Shown here: piece after piece, positions 7,156 to 15,137 of the stretch
How positions within the stretch are numbered: position 1 is the first letter of the stretch
Layout of the letters: every line of letters begins with the position of its first letter
NCBI GenBank assembly: GCA_900759325.1
Contig: CAAEUW010000008.1
Span: 1-21,130 of the forward strand
DNA from: an uncultured Peptostreptococcus sp.
GTDB lineage: Bacteria; Bacillota; Clostridia; Peptostreptococcales; Peptostreptococcaceae
Direction of reading: 5' to 3'
Length of the DNA stretch: 21,130 nucleotides
Notes under the pieces: model-generated
What the model was told of the DNA's origin: nothing
The model's database searches: none
Seen by the model: the letters and a program-made list of their open reading frames with translations, nothing else
Translations under genes and position numbers: made by a program

Positions 7156-7821
7156 ATGGCAAGTAAAAAAAATATAAAATTAGTCCTTTTAGTGTTTATC
7201 TTATTATCTTCTGTTGCTATATATTTAGTTAATGCAGACAAAAACATAATTGTTAAAACTGATAACTATAAAATATATTTACAAGAGGTGTCTGATTATA
7301 TAAGGGTATCAAAAATGCAGTATGATGCTTTATTTGGAAGAGAAGAATGGGATGAAATCTCAAATACAGATAGGAAAAAAGATAAGTTAATATCTAATGT
7401 AGTAGATAATATACTACTTACCAAGATACATACTACAGGCAATGAAAGAGATAATGTTGCACCAGGTGAAGATAAGATTGATAAATTTATAGGAACAGAA
7501 GATGTAAAGGAAACAAAAGAGTTACTCAAAAAATACGAGATTCCAGATAATTTTTTTAGGACTTATATCAGGGACAATATAAATGATAGTATATATAAAG
7601 AAAGATATATGAATAAAACTAATTTATCTGATCAAGAAATTAAGAATTACTATTTAAAACACAAAGAAAAGTATTCGGAAAAATTTGAAAATATAAAAGA
7701 TACTGTTAGACAGGATATTAAAGAAGAATACTATAGAAAACATGAAGATACCTTACTTAAGAAAGAAAGAAAAAAAATCTACAATGAAAAATATAGGCTT
7801 TTATACAGAATATTTAAGTAG
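7156..7821 (+). CDS. Membrane-anchored SurA/PrsA-N-like chaperone domain protein lacking a PPIase domain
   Basis: A 221-residue protein with one N-terminal membrane segment (about residues 7-27, KLVLLVFILLSSVAIYLV) and no lipobox Cys, so it is probably held outside the cell by an uncleaved anchor. The rest is helical and highly charged. The stretches SDYIRVSKMQYDAL, LISNVVDNILLTKI, IPDNFFRTYIRDNI and LSDQEIKNYYLKHKEKYSE follow the SurA_N/PrsA chaperone pattern. In PrsA this last motif leads into a parvulin PPIase domain. Here it passes straight into the C-terminal helix (ENIKDTVRQDIKEEYY...), so the isomerase domain is absent. AAAGGAAC lies six bases before ATG. Position directly upstream of the giant surface protein suggests a dedicated folding or secretion helper, which is inference. 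Confidence 0.65.
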   Translation: MASKKNIKLVLLVFILLSSVAIYLVNADKNIIVKTDNYKIYLQEVSDYIRVSKMQYDALFGREEWDEISNTDRKKDKLISNVVDNILLTKIHTTGNERDNVAPGEDKIDKFIGTEDVKETKELLKKYEIPDNFFRTYIRDNINDSIYKERYMNKTNLSDQEIKNYYLKHKEKYSEKFENIKDTVRQDIKEEYYRKHEDTLLKKERKKIYNEKYRLLYRIFK

Positions 7822-7899
7822 AAATATGAATTTATTCGATGAAACAAGTATTATTGTATACTTTTGTATTAAAAAAGTAATTAGAGAGGGGATAGAAAA

Positions 7900-10800
7900 T
7901 TGGTAAAGAGTAATAAAAAAATCAAAAACAAGTTTTTGGCAGTCATACTGTCAGTTTCAATGCTACCAGTCTCTGGCATGCTTGCTTTTGCTGACGACGT
8001 AGAACAAACCTCAGACCAGCCAAAACAAGTTGAATTACCCGACACTGGAGATACACTTGAAAAGAAGTTTTTTGTGTCAAAAACACCATATTTTAATTTG
8101 AGTGAAAAAAAGTATCATAGGGACCAAATTGTTAATATAGAAATAGGGAATTATTATCTAAATATTAGGTCTATGTTTGGCGACCCAGAATCTGTAAAGG
8201 ATTATGGAAATTTTAGTGACTATAAAATGTTACAGGATAACTATATTATAGATTTTAAGGATGAAAATAAAGACCAATTAGATCCTATAAAACCAAACTT
8301 GGCAATGTTGGACATGGATGATATTTCACTGGCTTATAGGTTGTTTAGTGGATACTTGGATAGTAGAAGTATGTATATGATTAGGCAACCAGATGAAAGT
8401 GGAAACTTCAAGATGCAAAAGGAGGATTCTTTTAATAATAAAGAGGTCTATGGTGGTAATCGAGTAGAAACATATAGTTTTTTAAGTGAAGATGAGTCTG
8501 AAAATGTAACCTACCCTAATATTGAAACAAATAAAAAAATACCGGTTAGGTTAGTAGATATGAGTAGAAAGCCTAAAAATATTGCAACAGGTCTATCTGA
8601 TTATGAGGACAATATTTTATATGGGGAAATAGAAAAAAAAGATAATAATAAATATGAACTAAGTATAAAATTAATAAGGTCTAAGGAAAGTAAAAATTAT
8701 AATACCCTAGCGAATTATAGTTATAAAAGAGTAGTTGATGGTAGGGAAGAGGACCTAGCCTTAAATCAGGATATAGATTATACATCTGTTAGTAAACATG
8801 ATAACATTAAACAAGAATACTCTATAGGCAAGACAGTATTAAATACGCTAGGAGAAAAAATAGAATTAAATGCAGTATCTGATGAACAAACAGGTGGAAG
8901 GGAAAATTATAATTTAGTTTTAATGATAGATCCCTCTAGCTTGAAAGATGGTGGAGAATTTAGCGACAAGCTATACTTAAATGGAAGTATTGTTAATGGA
9001 GAAGTAGATGAAAGACCCTTAAGTCCGACTAAAAATTACCTGTTAAATATTTTTCCTCAGGATTATTTAGGTATTTATATAGGATTGAAGAGAGAAGTGG
9101 GACATAGTGCATATGATTCTATTTTATTCACTACTGATGGAAGTGATCCTGATGAAAACTCTGACATTGCAAGAAATTACGAAACTAATCAAACTATAGG
9201 GATTAAATTTGGTGAAAAAAAACAAGATTCTTCGGTAGTATACATTGATAATAGTAAGCTAAGAGATGGTGGTAAACTTGTTTTGAAATTTAGGTTAAAG
9301 CATGGTGATACGCTTGGAAAAAACATATATACCTATAATTTAAATCTTAAAAAAGAGTCTGTTGATACTATCAATGACCTAGATTTTATAGTTAATGGAA
9401 AACACTATAATGCATCTATAAACAGGCTAGGAAAGGGAGGAGATTTTTATTTCCCAACAGTCTATTATGATACCAAGCTAAAGACTGAACCAGTGTCAGA
9501 TTTGGATAAAAAGATTAAAGATTATCTAAATAAAAATAAAATTGGCAGGTACCTTGCGATGGATGTAAGCCTAGTAGATAGGAGTGGTAAACCTGCTGAC
9601 CTACCAAACGGATGGGACAACCACAACGACTCTATTACTGAAAAAAAGGCTCATTCAGATGGTGGTATCGTGCCTTTTGCTGTCAACAATATAAATGAAA
9701 GTGACTTAAAGCCAGTAGCTAATATATCTAAAAAGGATATCAAGTTATTTATTGTAAAGGAAGATGGAAGTCTTAAGGAATTAAATGATCATGATAAGGG
9801 TAGGATAGTTGTAAATAAGTCTAAGAAACAGGTTAATTTAGCGCTTAACTTCTCTAAACCAAAAGAGAGAATTATTATAGCTGAAGCGGACTCTATGGAT
9901 ACGGGAAAAGATCCCGAAGACCAGCCTAGTGAACCAAAAAAACCTGAACAAATGAGTGATTTAGAAAAAAAGATAAAAAGAGCGAAGTCAGTAGATTTAA
10001 GGGTAACAAAGACTGAAGAATCAATAAAGAAATTAGACGAGGCTATAAAAATAGCTGAAGCTATATCAAAATCTGGAACAGACCAGCAAAAACATGAACA
10101 GGAAAATATATTGGATTCTTTGATAGCAAAAATGGATAGTAGTGAAACCAACATTAAAGATTTAAGCACGTTGAAAAAATCTGAAAATTTAACTGAAGGT
10201 ATATATGATGTCTTGATTTCAACTAGACATTTTGAAAGACCTTATGAAAATTCAATGTCTAATGAAGCGGTGAATAAGAAGGCTAAATTAATTGTTGACA
10301 AAGATGGCAATAAAAAGCTTAGATTTAGCGTCAAGGGTATTGAATATGGTGGTGATTATGGACACCTAACAAAATTATGGTTCTATGATACGCTTAAAGA
10401 TACTGTGGGGCCGTCGCTATCTGACCCTAGTTTAGGTAAAATGAATGATGCTAAAATTGTTGATACTCACGATGACTCTGACTTACAGGGACTTCCAAGG
10501 AATTTTATCAGAACCATAGAAATAGGTATTAATTCATTTAAAGAAGATCCTAAGAGATATGTAAGGGTTAAAGTAGATGCCATGGATGGATTAAATGGGC
10601 TTGATCCATACAATAATGATAGTATGGATTCTACACAGCCAGCGGTATTGTGCATTGATTATAGGTATATAAAAAAAGATAATACTAATAATCCTAATCT
10701 TGAAGATACTGATAAGGATATAGACAAAGATATAGATAAAGATAAAGATAAAGATAAAGATAAAGATGATCTTAAGCTTAAAAAGGCAAATAAAGATTTG

Positions 10801-12468
10801 TTGCAGTATAATGTTGACCTAGCCAACCATATGATATCAGAAGGTATGATTTCAGATGATAGTAAATCCTACGTCAATAGTGCCTTAAAGAATGCTAAAG
10901 AAGTTCTTAAAAATAACAATGCTAGTATTGACGATTACAAGACTGCGAATTTATTATTGAAATTTGCGCTTCTAAATGCTAAAAAAGGTGGAGTAAAATC
11001 AGGTGAAGGTGATAAAAAGGATACAGAAAAGGCTAAGTCAGAAAGTAAGGAAATAATAACAGAAAAAGACCTTAAAGATGGGAATGTATATGCGATTCCA
11101 GTTAGGATGGATAAGACATATGATAAGGCTCAATCAATGGGAAACAGTGCTATAAATAAAATAGCCTACGTTAAAGAAAAAGATGGGAAGTTTGAGTACT
11201 ATCTTACATTCTCTGGAATTGAATTATATGGTAAAAAAGGTCATTTATATGGATTGAGTATTTATGACAATGGTGTAAATTCATCACTGGTTGAAGCTAT
11301 TGTAGATAAGGAGATTACTGAAGCAGACTTAAATGGAGATCTTAGAAAATTCCCAAGAAGGTATAAATTTGCTAGGAATAAGACTAAGGAGAATGAAATT
11401 TTTGTAAAAGTAAGTGTAGATGCAATGGATTCAATAGCTAGTAAGGGTGAAAGCGACTATAGTAAATTAGTTAAGGGTGCTGGTAGTCAAAACGCTAGAT
11501 TAGTATTTGACTGGTCGAATGCCAAAAAAATTGATAAAATTAGTGATTTAACAAATGATGAACCAGAAGCTTCAAATAAAAGCACTGAAAGACTTGCAGG
11601 TAGCAACAGGTATGAAACTTCAGCCAAAATTAGCCAAAAATACTTCAGCTCAGCAGATACTGTAATACTGGCAAGCGGAAAAAACAATGCAGATGCCCTA
11701 GTATCAGCATCATTTGCAAATGCTCATAAGGCACCGATATTATTGACAAATAAAGATACTACGGATGAAAGCGTCCTAAATGAAATATCCAGGCTAAAGG
11801 CCAAGAATATAATCATAGTTGGAGGTAGCTCATCAGTTAGCTATAAGGTAGAAGGAGATATGAGAAAGAAGGGTTATAGTGTTAGAAGAATAGCAGGAAA
11901 TAACAGGTATGAAACTTCTGCCATGATAGCCCAAGAGGTCAAGGATATAACTAAATCATCTAAGGCCATCCTGATCAATGGTTCTAAGGATGCAGATGCC
12001 TTGACGGTATCAGGACTTGCCACAAGCCAGGGATTACCAGTAATCATGACTAGGTCTGGAGAACTGGAAGGAAATGCCAGAGCCAAGTTTAATGCCTGGA
12101 ATCTTGACCAGGTATATGTAGTCGGTGGCACTAACTCTATTTCAGACTCTGTCGTAAACCAGGTAAGTGCGAAGACTAAGACTAGACTATCAGGTCAGGA
12201 TAGGTTTAAGACTGCCTTGGCCATAGCAGATGAATCATATCCAAACACTAAGAAGGTTATGTTTGCAAATGGATACAACTCAATAGATGCCTTGTCAGCA
12301 GGAGCAGTCACTGCCAGGGCAAAAATGCCTATCCTACTTGTCAATAGGACAAGTATACCGAATAGCATTAAGGATAGGTTAAATGGAAAGATAAGTCAGT
12401 CAGTAATACTAGGTGGTGAAAGTACTATAGCAAGTGGTACAATTGACTCTCTTTCACAAGGGAAATAG
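7900..12468 (+). CDS. Giant secreted surface protein: two FIVAR-NEAT modules and three CWB2 cell-wall-binding repeats
   Basis: A 1522-residue secreted protein that starts at TTG 7900, with GAGGGG (7886-7891) eight bases upstream. The signal peptide ends near AFA-DD (about residue 31). Residues about 32-680 are a beta-rich region I do not recognise. A helical FIVAR-like segment (about 684-746) is followed by a NEAT-like domain (764-926; SMSNEAVNKKA, then VKVDAMDG). An Asp-Lys repeat linker (about 938-959) leads to a second FIVAR-like segment (960-1029) and a second NEAT-like domain (1053-1209; SMGNSAINKIA, VSVDAMDS, ARLVFDW). Residues about 1228-1522 are three CWB2 repeats (ERLAGSNRYETS, RRIAGNNRYETS and TRLSGQDRFKTA, each with a VGG or LGG motif), which in clostridia attach proteins to anionic wall polymers. 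NEAT domains of other Gram-positives bind heme. The canonical heme tyrosine pair YxxxY is not evident, so heme binding is unproven; the first domain has Tyr921 and Tyr923 in its last strand. A terminator hairpin follows. Confidence 0.88.
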   Translation: MVKSNKKIKNKFLAVILSVSMLPVSGMLAFADDVEQTSDQPKQVELPDTGDTLEKKFFVSKTPYFNLSEKKYHRDQIVNIEIGNYYLNIRSMFGDPESVKDYGNFSDYKMLQDNYIIDFKDENKDQLDPIKPNLAMLDMDDISLAYRLFSGYLDSRSMYMIRQPDESGNFKMQKEDSFNNKEVYGGNRVETYSFLSEDESENVTYPNIETNKKIPVRLVDMSRKPKNIATGLSDYEDNILYGEIEKKDNNKYELSIKLIRSKESKNYNTLANYSYKRVVDGREEDLALNQDIDYTSVSKHDNIKQEYSIGKTVLNTLGEKIELNAVSDEQTGGRENYNLVLMIDPSSLKDGGEFSDKLYLNGSIVNGEVDERPLSPTKNYLLNIFPQDYLGIYIGLKREVGHSAYDSILFTTDGSDPDENSDIARNYETNQTIGIKFGEKKQDSSVVYIDNSKLRDGGKLVLKFRLKHGDTLGKNIYTYNLNLKKESVDTINDLDFIVNGKHYNASINRLGKGGDFYFPTVYYDTKLKTEPVSDLDKKIKDYLNKNKIGRYLAMDVSLVDRSGKPADLPNGWDNHNDSITEKKAHSDGGIVPFAVNNINESDLKPVANISKKDIKLFIVKEDGSLKELNDHDKGRIVVNKSKKQVNLALNFSKPKERIIIAEADSMDTGKDPEDQPSEPKKPEQMSDLEKKIKRAKSVDLRVTKTEESIKKLDEAIKIAEAISKSGTDQQKHEQENILDSLIAKMDSSETNIKDLSTLKKSENLTEGIYDVLISTRHFERPYENSMSNEAVNKKAKLIVDKDGNKKLRFSVKGIEYGGDYGHLTKLWFYDTLKDTVGPSLSDPSLGKMNDAKIVDTHDDSDLQGLPRNFIRTIEIGINSFKEDPKRYVRVKVDAMDGLNGLDPYNNDSMDSTQPAVLCIDYRYIKKDNTNNPNLEDTDKDIDKDIDKDKDKDKDKDDLKLKKANKDLLQYNVDLANHMISEGMISDDSKSYVNSALKNAKEVLKNNNASIDDYKTANLLLKFALLNAKKGGVKSGEGDKKDTEKAKSESKEIITEKDLKDGNVYAIPVRMDKTYDKAQSMGNSAINKIAYVKEKDGKFEYYLTFSGIELYGKKGHLYGLSIYDNGVNSSLVEAIVDKEITEADLNGDLRKFPRRYKFARNKTKENEIFVKVSVDAMDSIASKGESDYSKLVKGAGSQNARLVFDWSNAKKIDKISDLTNDEPEASNKSTERLAGSNRYETSAKISQKYFSSADTVILASGKNNADALVSASFANAHKAPILLTNKDTTDESVLNEISRLKAKNIIIVGGSSSVSYKVEGDMRKKGYSVRRIAGNNRYETSAMIAQEVKDITKSSKAILINGSKDADALTVSGLATSQGLPVIMTRSGELEGNARAKFNAWNLDQVYVVGGTNSISDSVVNQVSAKTKTRLSGQDRFKTALAIADESYPNTKKVMFANGYNSIDALSAGAVTARAKMPILLVNRTSIPNSIKDRLNGKISQSVILGGESTIASGTIDSLSQGK
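10711..10770 (+). repeat. In-frame hexanucleotide (GATAAA) repeat encoding an Asp-Lys linker
   Basis: Nine hexamers begin at 10711: four imperfect (GATAAG, GATATA, GACAAA, GATATA) and then five perfect GATAAA units (10735-10764), followed by GATGAT. Units of six keep the frame, so slippage would change linker length between the two FIVAR-NEAT modules without breaking the gene. Confidence 0.9.
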
Positions 12469-12499
12469 GTAACTAAACAAAAGTAAAATACATATTCTA

Positions 12500-12524
12500 A
12501 GAGGGGAACCATTGGTTCCCCTCT
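12500..12524 (+). terminator. Hairpin terminator after the giant surface protein
   Basis: A perfect 11-bp stem pairs AGAGGGGAACC (12500-12510) with GGTTCCCCTCT (12514-12524) around a 3-base loop. The tail AAACTTT is a poor T tract, but the stem is very stable and sits 31 bases after the stop codon. Confidence 0.78.
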
Positions 12525-12840
12525 AAACTTTAGGGGAAGTGGAAGTGTCGATATTGCAGTATTGATAAAAAAAGCCCAGGCATAAAAAGCTTGGTACTTT
12601 AATATATATTAATAAAAAACAGTCTATACAGAAGTTAAAATTTATTTTATATTAAAAATCAACAGATAATATTTATTAAAAAAGGAATACATTTTCATTC
12701 TAACAAAATTATGAATATAAGGATAAAATTGCCAAAAATTAAATTATTGAAAATTAAATAGCTTTTTAATCTTATTTATGATAAAATATATATGTAAAAA
12801 CGAACTTTAGATTATAAAGTATAAACTACTTTAGGCTAAA
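12525..12840. other. AT-rich intergenic region upstream of pncB; promoter not resolved
   Basis: There is no ORF with an RBS. A short hairpin (CCAGGC / GCTTGG around 12577-12594) and an AAAGTA/TACTTT inverted repeat (12816-12821 with 12827-12832) just before the pncB RBS are visible. TTGAAA at 12747-12752 and TATGAT at 12777-12782 look like promoter parts but are about 24 bases apart, so no promoter is called. The small inverted repeat could be an operator or leader hairpin. Confidence 0.4.
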
Positions 12841-12851
12841 AGGAGAGGAAA

Positions 12852-14288
12852 ATGACTAACAACTTAACAATGTTGACTGACCTATATCAGTTGACCATGA
12901 TGAACGGATACTACAAGAAAGGTCTACACAACAATACTGCAGTATTTGACATTTTTTTCAGAAAGAATGTCTGCGATGGTGGATATACAATTATCTGCGG
13001 TATTGAGGAAGTGGTGAAATATATCGAAAACCTCCACTATGAAGACTCCGACCTAGAATATTTGAGGAGTTTAAACCTATTCGATGAAGATTTCTTGAGT
13101 TTTCTGAAGGATTTTAAATTCACAGGAGATATATATGCTGTCGAGGATGGTACAGTAATGTTTCCTGGAGAGCCAGTATTAGTGGTAAAGGCACCACTTT
13201 ATCAGGCCCAGCTGATCGAAACAGCAATGCTTTCTATTGTGAATTTTATGTCTTTAATAGCAACAAAGTCATCTAGGGTATGCAATGCAGCCCAGGGTGA
13301 TCCAGTCCTAGAATTCGGTCTGAGAAGGGCCCAGGGTCCAGAGGCAGGACTTTATGGAGCCAAGGCGGCGATTATTGGAGGCTGCAAGGGAACATCAAAT
13401 GTATTGGCGGGAAAACTCTTTAATGTTCCGGTATCAGGTACACATGCCCACAGCTGGGTACAGAAGTTTGATACAGAGCTAGAGGCCTTTAGGGCCTATG
13501 CTGACATATATCCAGATAGTTGCCTATTATTGATAGACACATATGATGTCCTAAATAGTGGTATCAAAAATGCCATTACAGTATTTAATGAGCTAAGGGC
13601 CAAGGGACATGAGCCATTAGGTGTAAGACTAGATTCAGGTGACCTGACTTATCTATCAAGAGAGGTTAGAAGGATTCTGGATGAGGCAGGCTTTGAGAAT
13701 GTTAAGATAACAGCATCTAATGACTTGGATGAGTATACTATTACATCACTAAAGCAGGAGGGGGCCAAGATAGATTCTTGGGGAGTTGGAACCAAGCTGA
13801 TTACTTCTTATGATTATCCTTCGTTGGGAGGCGTATACAAGCTGGCAGCAGCAACTAATTCTGAAGGCCTTCTGGTTCCAAAGATTAAAATTTCAGAAAA
13901 TCCTGAAAAAATAAATAATCCGGGCTTTAAGAAGGTTGTGAGGATATACAATGAAAATGGTAAGGCTGAAGCTGACCTTATCATGTTGGTAGATGAAAAA
14001 ATAGATGAGTCAAAGACTCTAGAAATCTTTGACCCAGTATATACATGGAAGACTAAGCAATTCGAAAAATTCAGCTTAAGAGAGGTCTTGTCACCCCTAT
14101 TCAAGGATGGTAAGTGTGTAAGAGAGGGCAAGACAATTCAAGAGGTCACTGAATATACACAAAGAGAGCTGGATAGTCTATGGAACCAGCACAAGAGAAT
14201 TAAAAATCCTCATATCTATAAGGTGGATTTATCAGAAGGTCTATGGAAAATGAAGCAAGAAATGATTGCTTCAAAAAAAATAAAATAA
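12852..14288 (+). CDS. pncB: Nicotinate phosphoribosyltransferase
   Basis: A 478-residue cytoplasmic enzyme of the NAD salvage (Preiss-Handler) pathway that joins nicotinate and PRPP to nicotinate mononucleotide. Family signatures run in order: LTDLYQLTMMNGYY at the N-terminus, FDIFFRKN, EFGLRRAQGPEAG, the active-site segment SGTHAHSW with His198 and His200 (one is the phosphorylated histidine in characterised PncB proteins), LLLIDTYD, GVRLDSGDL and WGVGTKLITS. Length matches the Firmicutes long form. AGGAGAGG stands just upstream of ATG 12852. A Lrp-type regulator gene follows after 26 bases and may be co-transcribed. The gene is not part of the conserved yaaO-metG-tatD neighbourhood and seems to have been brought in between rsmI and metG. 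Confidence 0.96.
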   Translation: MTNNLTMLTDLYQLTMMNGYYKKGLHNNTAVFDIFFRKNVCDGGYTIICGIEEVVKYIENLHYEDSDLEYLRSLNLFDEDFLSFLKDFKFTGDIYAVEDGTVMFPGEPVLVVKAPLYQAQLIETAMLSIVNFMSLIATKSSRVCNAAQGDPVLEFGLRRAQGPEAGLYGAKAAIIGGCKGTSNVLAGKLFNVPVSGTHAHSWVQKFDTELEAFRAYADIYPDSCLLLIDTYDVLNSGIKNAITVFNELRAKGHEPLGVRLDSGDLTYLSREVRRILDEAGFENVKITASNDLDEYTITSLKQEGAKIDSWGVGTKLITSYDYPSLGGVYKLAAATNSEGLLVPKIKISENPEKINNPGFKKVVRIYNENGKAEADLIMLVDEKIDESKTLEIFDPVYTWKTKQFEKFSLREVLSPLFKDGKCVREGKTIQEVTEYTQRELDSLWNQHKRIKNPHIYKVDLSEGLWKMKQEMIASKKIK

Positions 14289-14314
14289 TATATTATGTAA
14301 AGTGGGTGGAGAGT

Positions 14315-14770
14315 ATGACAAAAAAATCTTACGAAGAAAGAATGGATTCTACTGATGCGAAAATCATAGAAATTCTTCAGGACAATGGTAGAATATCTAT
14401 GAAGGACCTAGGCATAGCAGTAGGTTTGACATCGCCGGCAGTATCCGAAAGAGTAAAGAGACTTGAAGAGGCCAAAATTATATCAGGTTATAAGGCTATC
14501 ATCAATCCTGACTCTATGGGTAGGGCTATAAAGGCCTTTATTAATGTATCGCTTCCAGGAACAGCCTATGATGCCTTTATAGATGCCGTAAAGAATGACC
14601 CGAGAATAGTTGAATGTCACCATATTACAGGTGATGACAGTTCCCTAATCAAGGTTATTGTTGAAAGTATGGATGAACTAGAAAATGTGATAGACAACCT
14701 AAAGGACTTTGGTAGGACAAGGACTTCAGTAATCCTATCTACACCAATCCAGGCAAAATCAATCCTATAA
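14315..14770 (+). CDS. Lrp/AsnC-family transcriptional regulator
   Basis: A 151-residue regulator. The N-terminal helix-turn-helix (about residues 10-55) reads DAKIIEILQDNGRISMKDLG, then VGLTSPAVSERVKRLEE, a textbook AsnC/Lrp pattern. Residues about 70-148 form the RAM effector-binding domain, with the GDDSSLIKV segment that usually contacts amino-acid ligands. The frame is open from 14243, inside pncB, but ATG 14315 with GGTGGAGAG just upstream is the natural start. MDSTDAK at 14341 is an alternative. It probably senses an amino acid or similar small molecule; its targets are unknown. Neighbours are pncB upstream and the metG T-box leader downstream, and the promoter of the latter contains a palindrome that this regulator could bind (inference). 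Confidence 0.9.
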   Translation: MTKKSYEERMDSTDAKIIEILQDNGRISMKDLGIAVGLTSPAVSERVKRLEEAKIISGYKAIINPDSMGRAIKAFINVSLPGTAYDAFIDAVKNDPRIVECHHITGDDSSLIKVIVESMDELENVIDNLKDFGRTRTSVILSTPIQAKSIL

Positions 14771-14772
14771 TA

Positions 14773-14821
14773 ATTGACTTTTTTACATCCATGATGTAAA
14801 ATCAAGTTAATCAAATTTTTT
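14773..14821 (+). terminator. Terminator hairpin of the pncB-lrp unit, overlapping the metG promoter
   Basis: An outer stem, ATTGACT (14773-14779) with AGTTAAT (14805-14811), encloses a perfect inner stem, TTTTACATC (14781-14789) with GATGTAAAA (14793-14801), around a CAT loop. CAAA and then six T residues (14816-14821) follow. It starts two bases after the Lrp stop codon. The same bases hold a sigma-A promoter. Confidence 0.7.
14774..14802 (+). promoter_or_regulatory. Sigma-A promoter of the metG T-box transcript with palindromic spacer
   Basis: TTGACT (14774-14779), exactly 17 bases, then TAAAAT (14797-14802). A start near 14809 would put the T-box leader immediately downstream. The 17-base spacer and the -10 are mostly one perfect inverted repeat (TTTTACATC-CAT-GATGTAAAA), so a repressor site is possible as well as a terminator. 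Confidence 0.7.
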
Positions 14822-15107
14822 GGCTGTGAAGAGAAGAGTAGCTACAGGAGTATTTTTAGAGAGTTGGTGGGCGCTGTAAACCAACAATACAAGTGTAGTG
14901 AATATGGACTCGGAGCTTCAGACCTGAGCTAGACTAGTTAGGGTCTGCGTATGGATGCGTTAAATCTAAGAGATACTGGCAGGTTAGCTTTCACAGAGAC
15001 ACTAGGGGAAGACGAAAAGAGATACAGACCAATAGGTTTGTCGGCCAGTAAGTAGGGTGGTACCGTGACTATTATTCGCCCCTATGCATCGCATAGGGGT
15101 GATTTTT
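14822..15107 (+). promoter_or_regulatory. T-box riboswitch leader, methionine specifier, controlling metG
   Basis: Stem I runs from about 14828. GAAG (14828-14831) pairs with CTTC (14916-14919), and CTACA (14842-14846) pairs with TGTAG (14894-14898). AGAGAGTTGGTGGG with CCAAC forms the upper part. The specifier loop GAAT-ATG-GACTC offers ATG (14904-14906), matching tRNA-Met. The T-box sequence AGGGTGGTACCGTG is at 15054-15067. The terminator is CCCCTATGC (15079-15087) with GCATAGGGG (15091-15099), extended by G-T and C-G pairs, then TTTTT (15103-15107). The T-box 5' half can alternatively pair with CGCCCCT to form the antiterminator. Uncharged tRNA-Met should switch on metG (and probably tatD). 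Confidence 0.95.
15077..15107 (+). terminator. Intrinsic terminator of the T-box leader
   Basis: An 11-bp stem 15077-15087 with 15091-15101 around the ATC loop, then five T residues. Mutually exclusive with the T-box antiterminator. Confidence 0.9.
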
Positions 15108-15137
15108 ATTTACTTTTAAACTTTGAGGAGGTCAATT

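Noticed and set aside
7831..7862. Separate promoter for the 1522-aa protein (TATACT at 7857-7862)
   Set aside because: The matching -35 (ATTCGA) is poor; read-through from the upstream gene is equally likely.
9119..9160. Chitobiase-type C-terminal domain in the giant protein (LFTTDGSDPDENSD)
   Set aside because: Only the short TTDGSDP motif matches; the surrounding sequence does not show the rest of the domain.
12565..12600. Minus-strand terminator (T7 run after a CCAAGC/GCCTGG stem)
   Set aside because: The stem has a mismatch on that strand and there is no minus-strand gene to terminate.
14243..14314. Upstream extension of the Lrp-family gene into pncB
   Set aside because: The extra 24 residues do not fit the family; ATG 14315 has its own RBS and gives the normal N-terminus.
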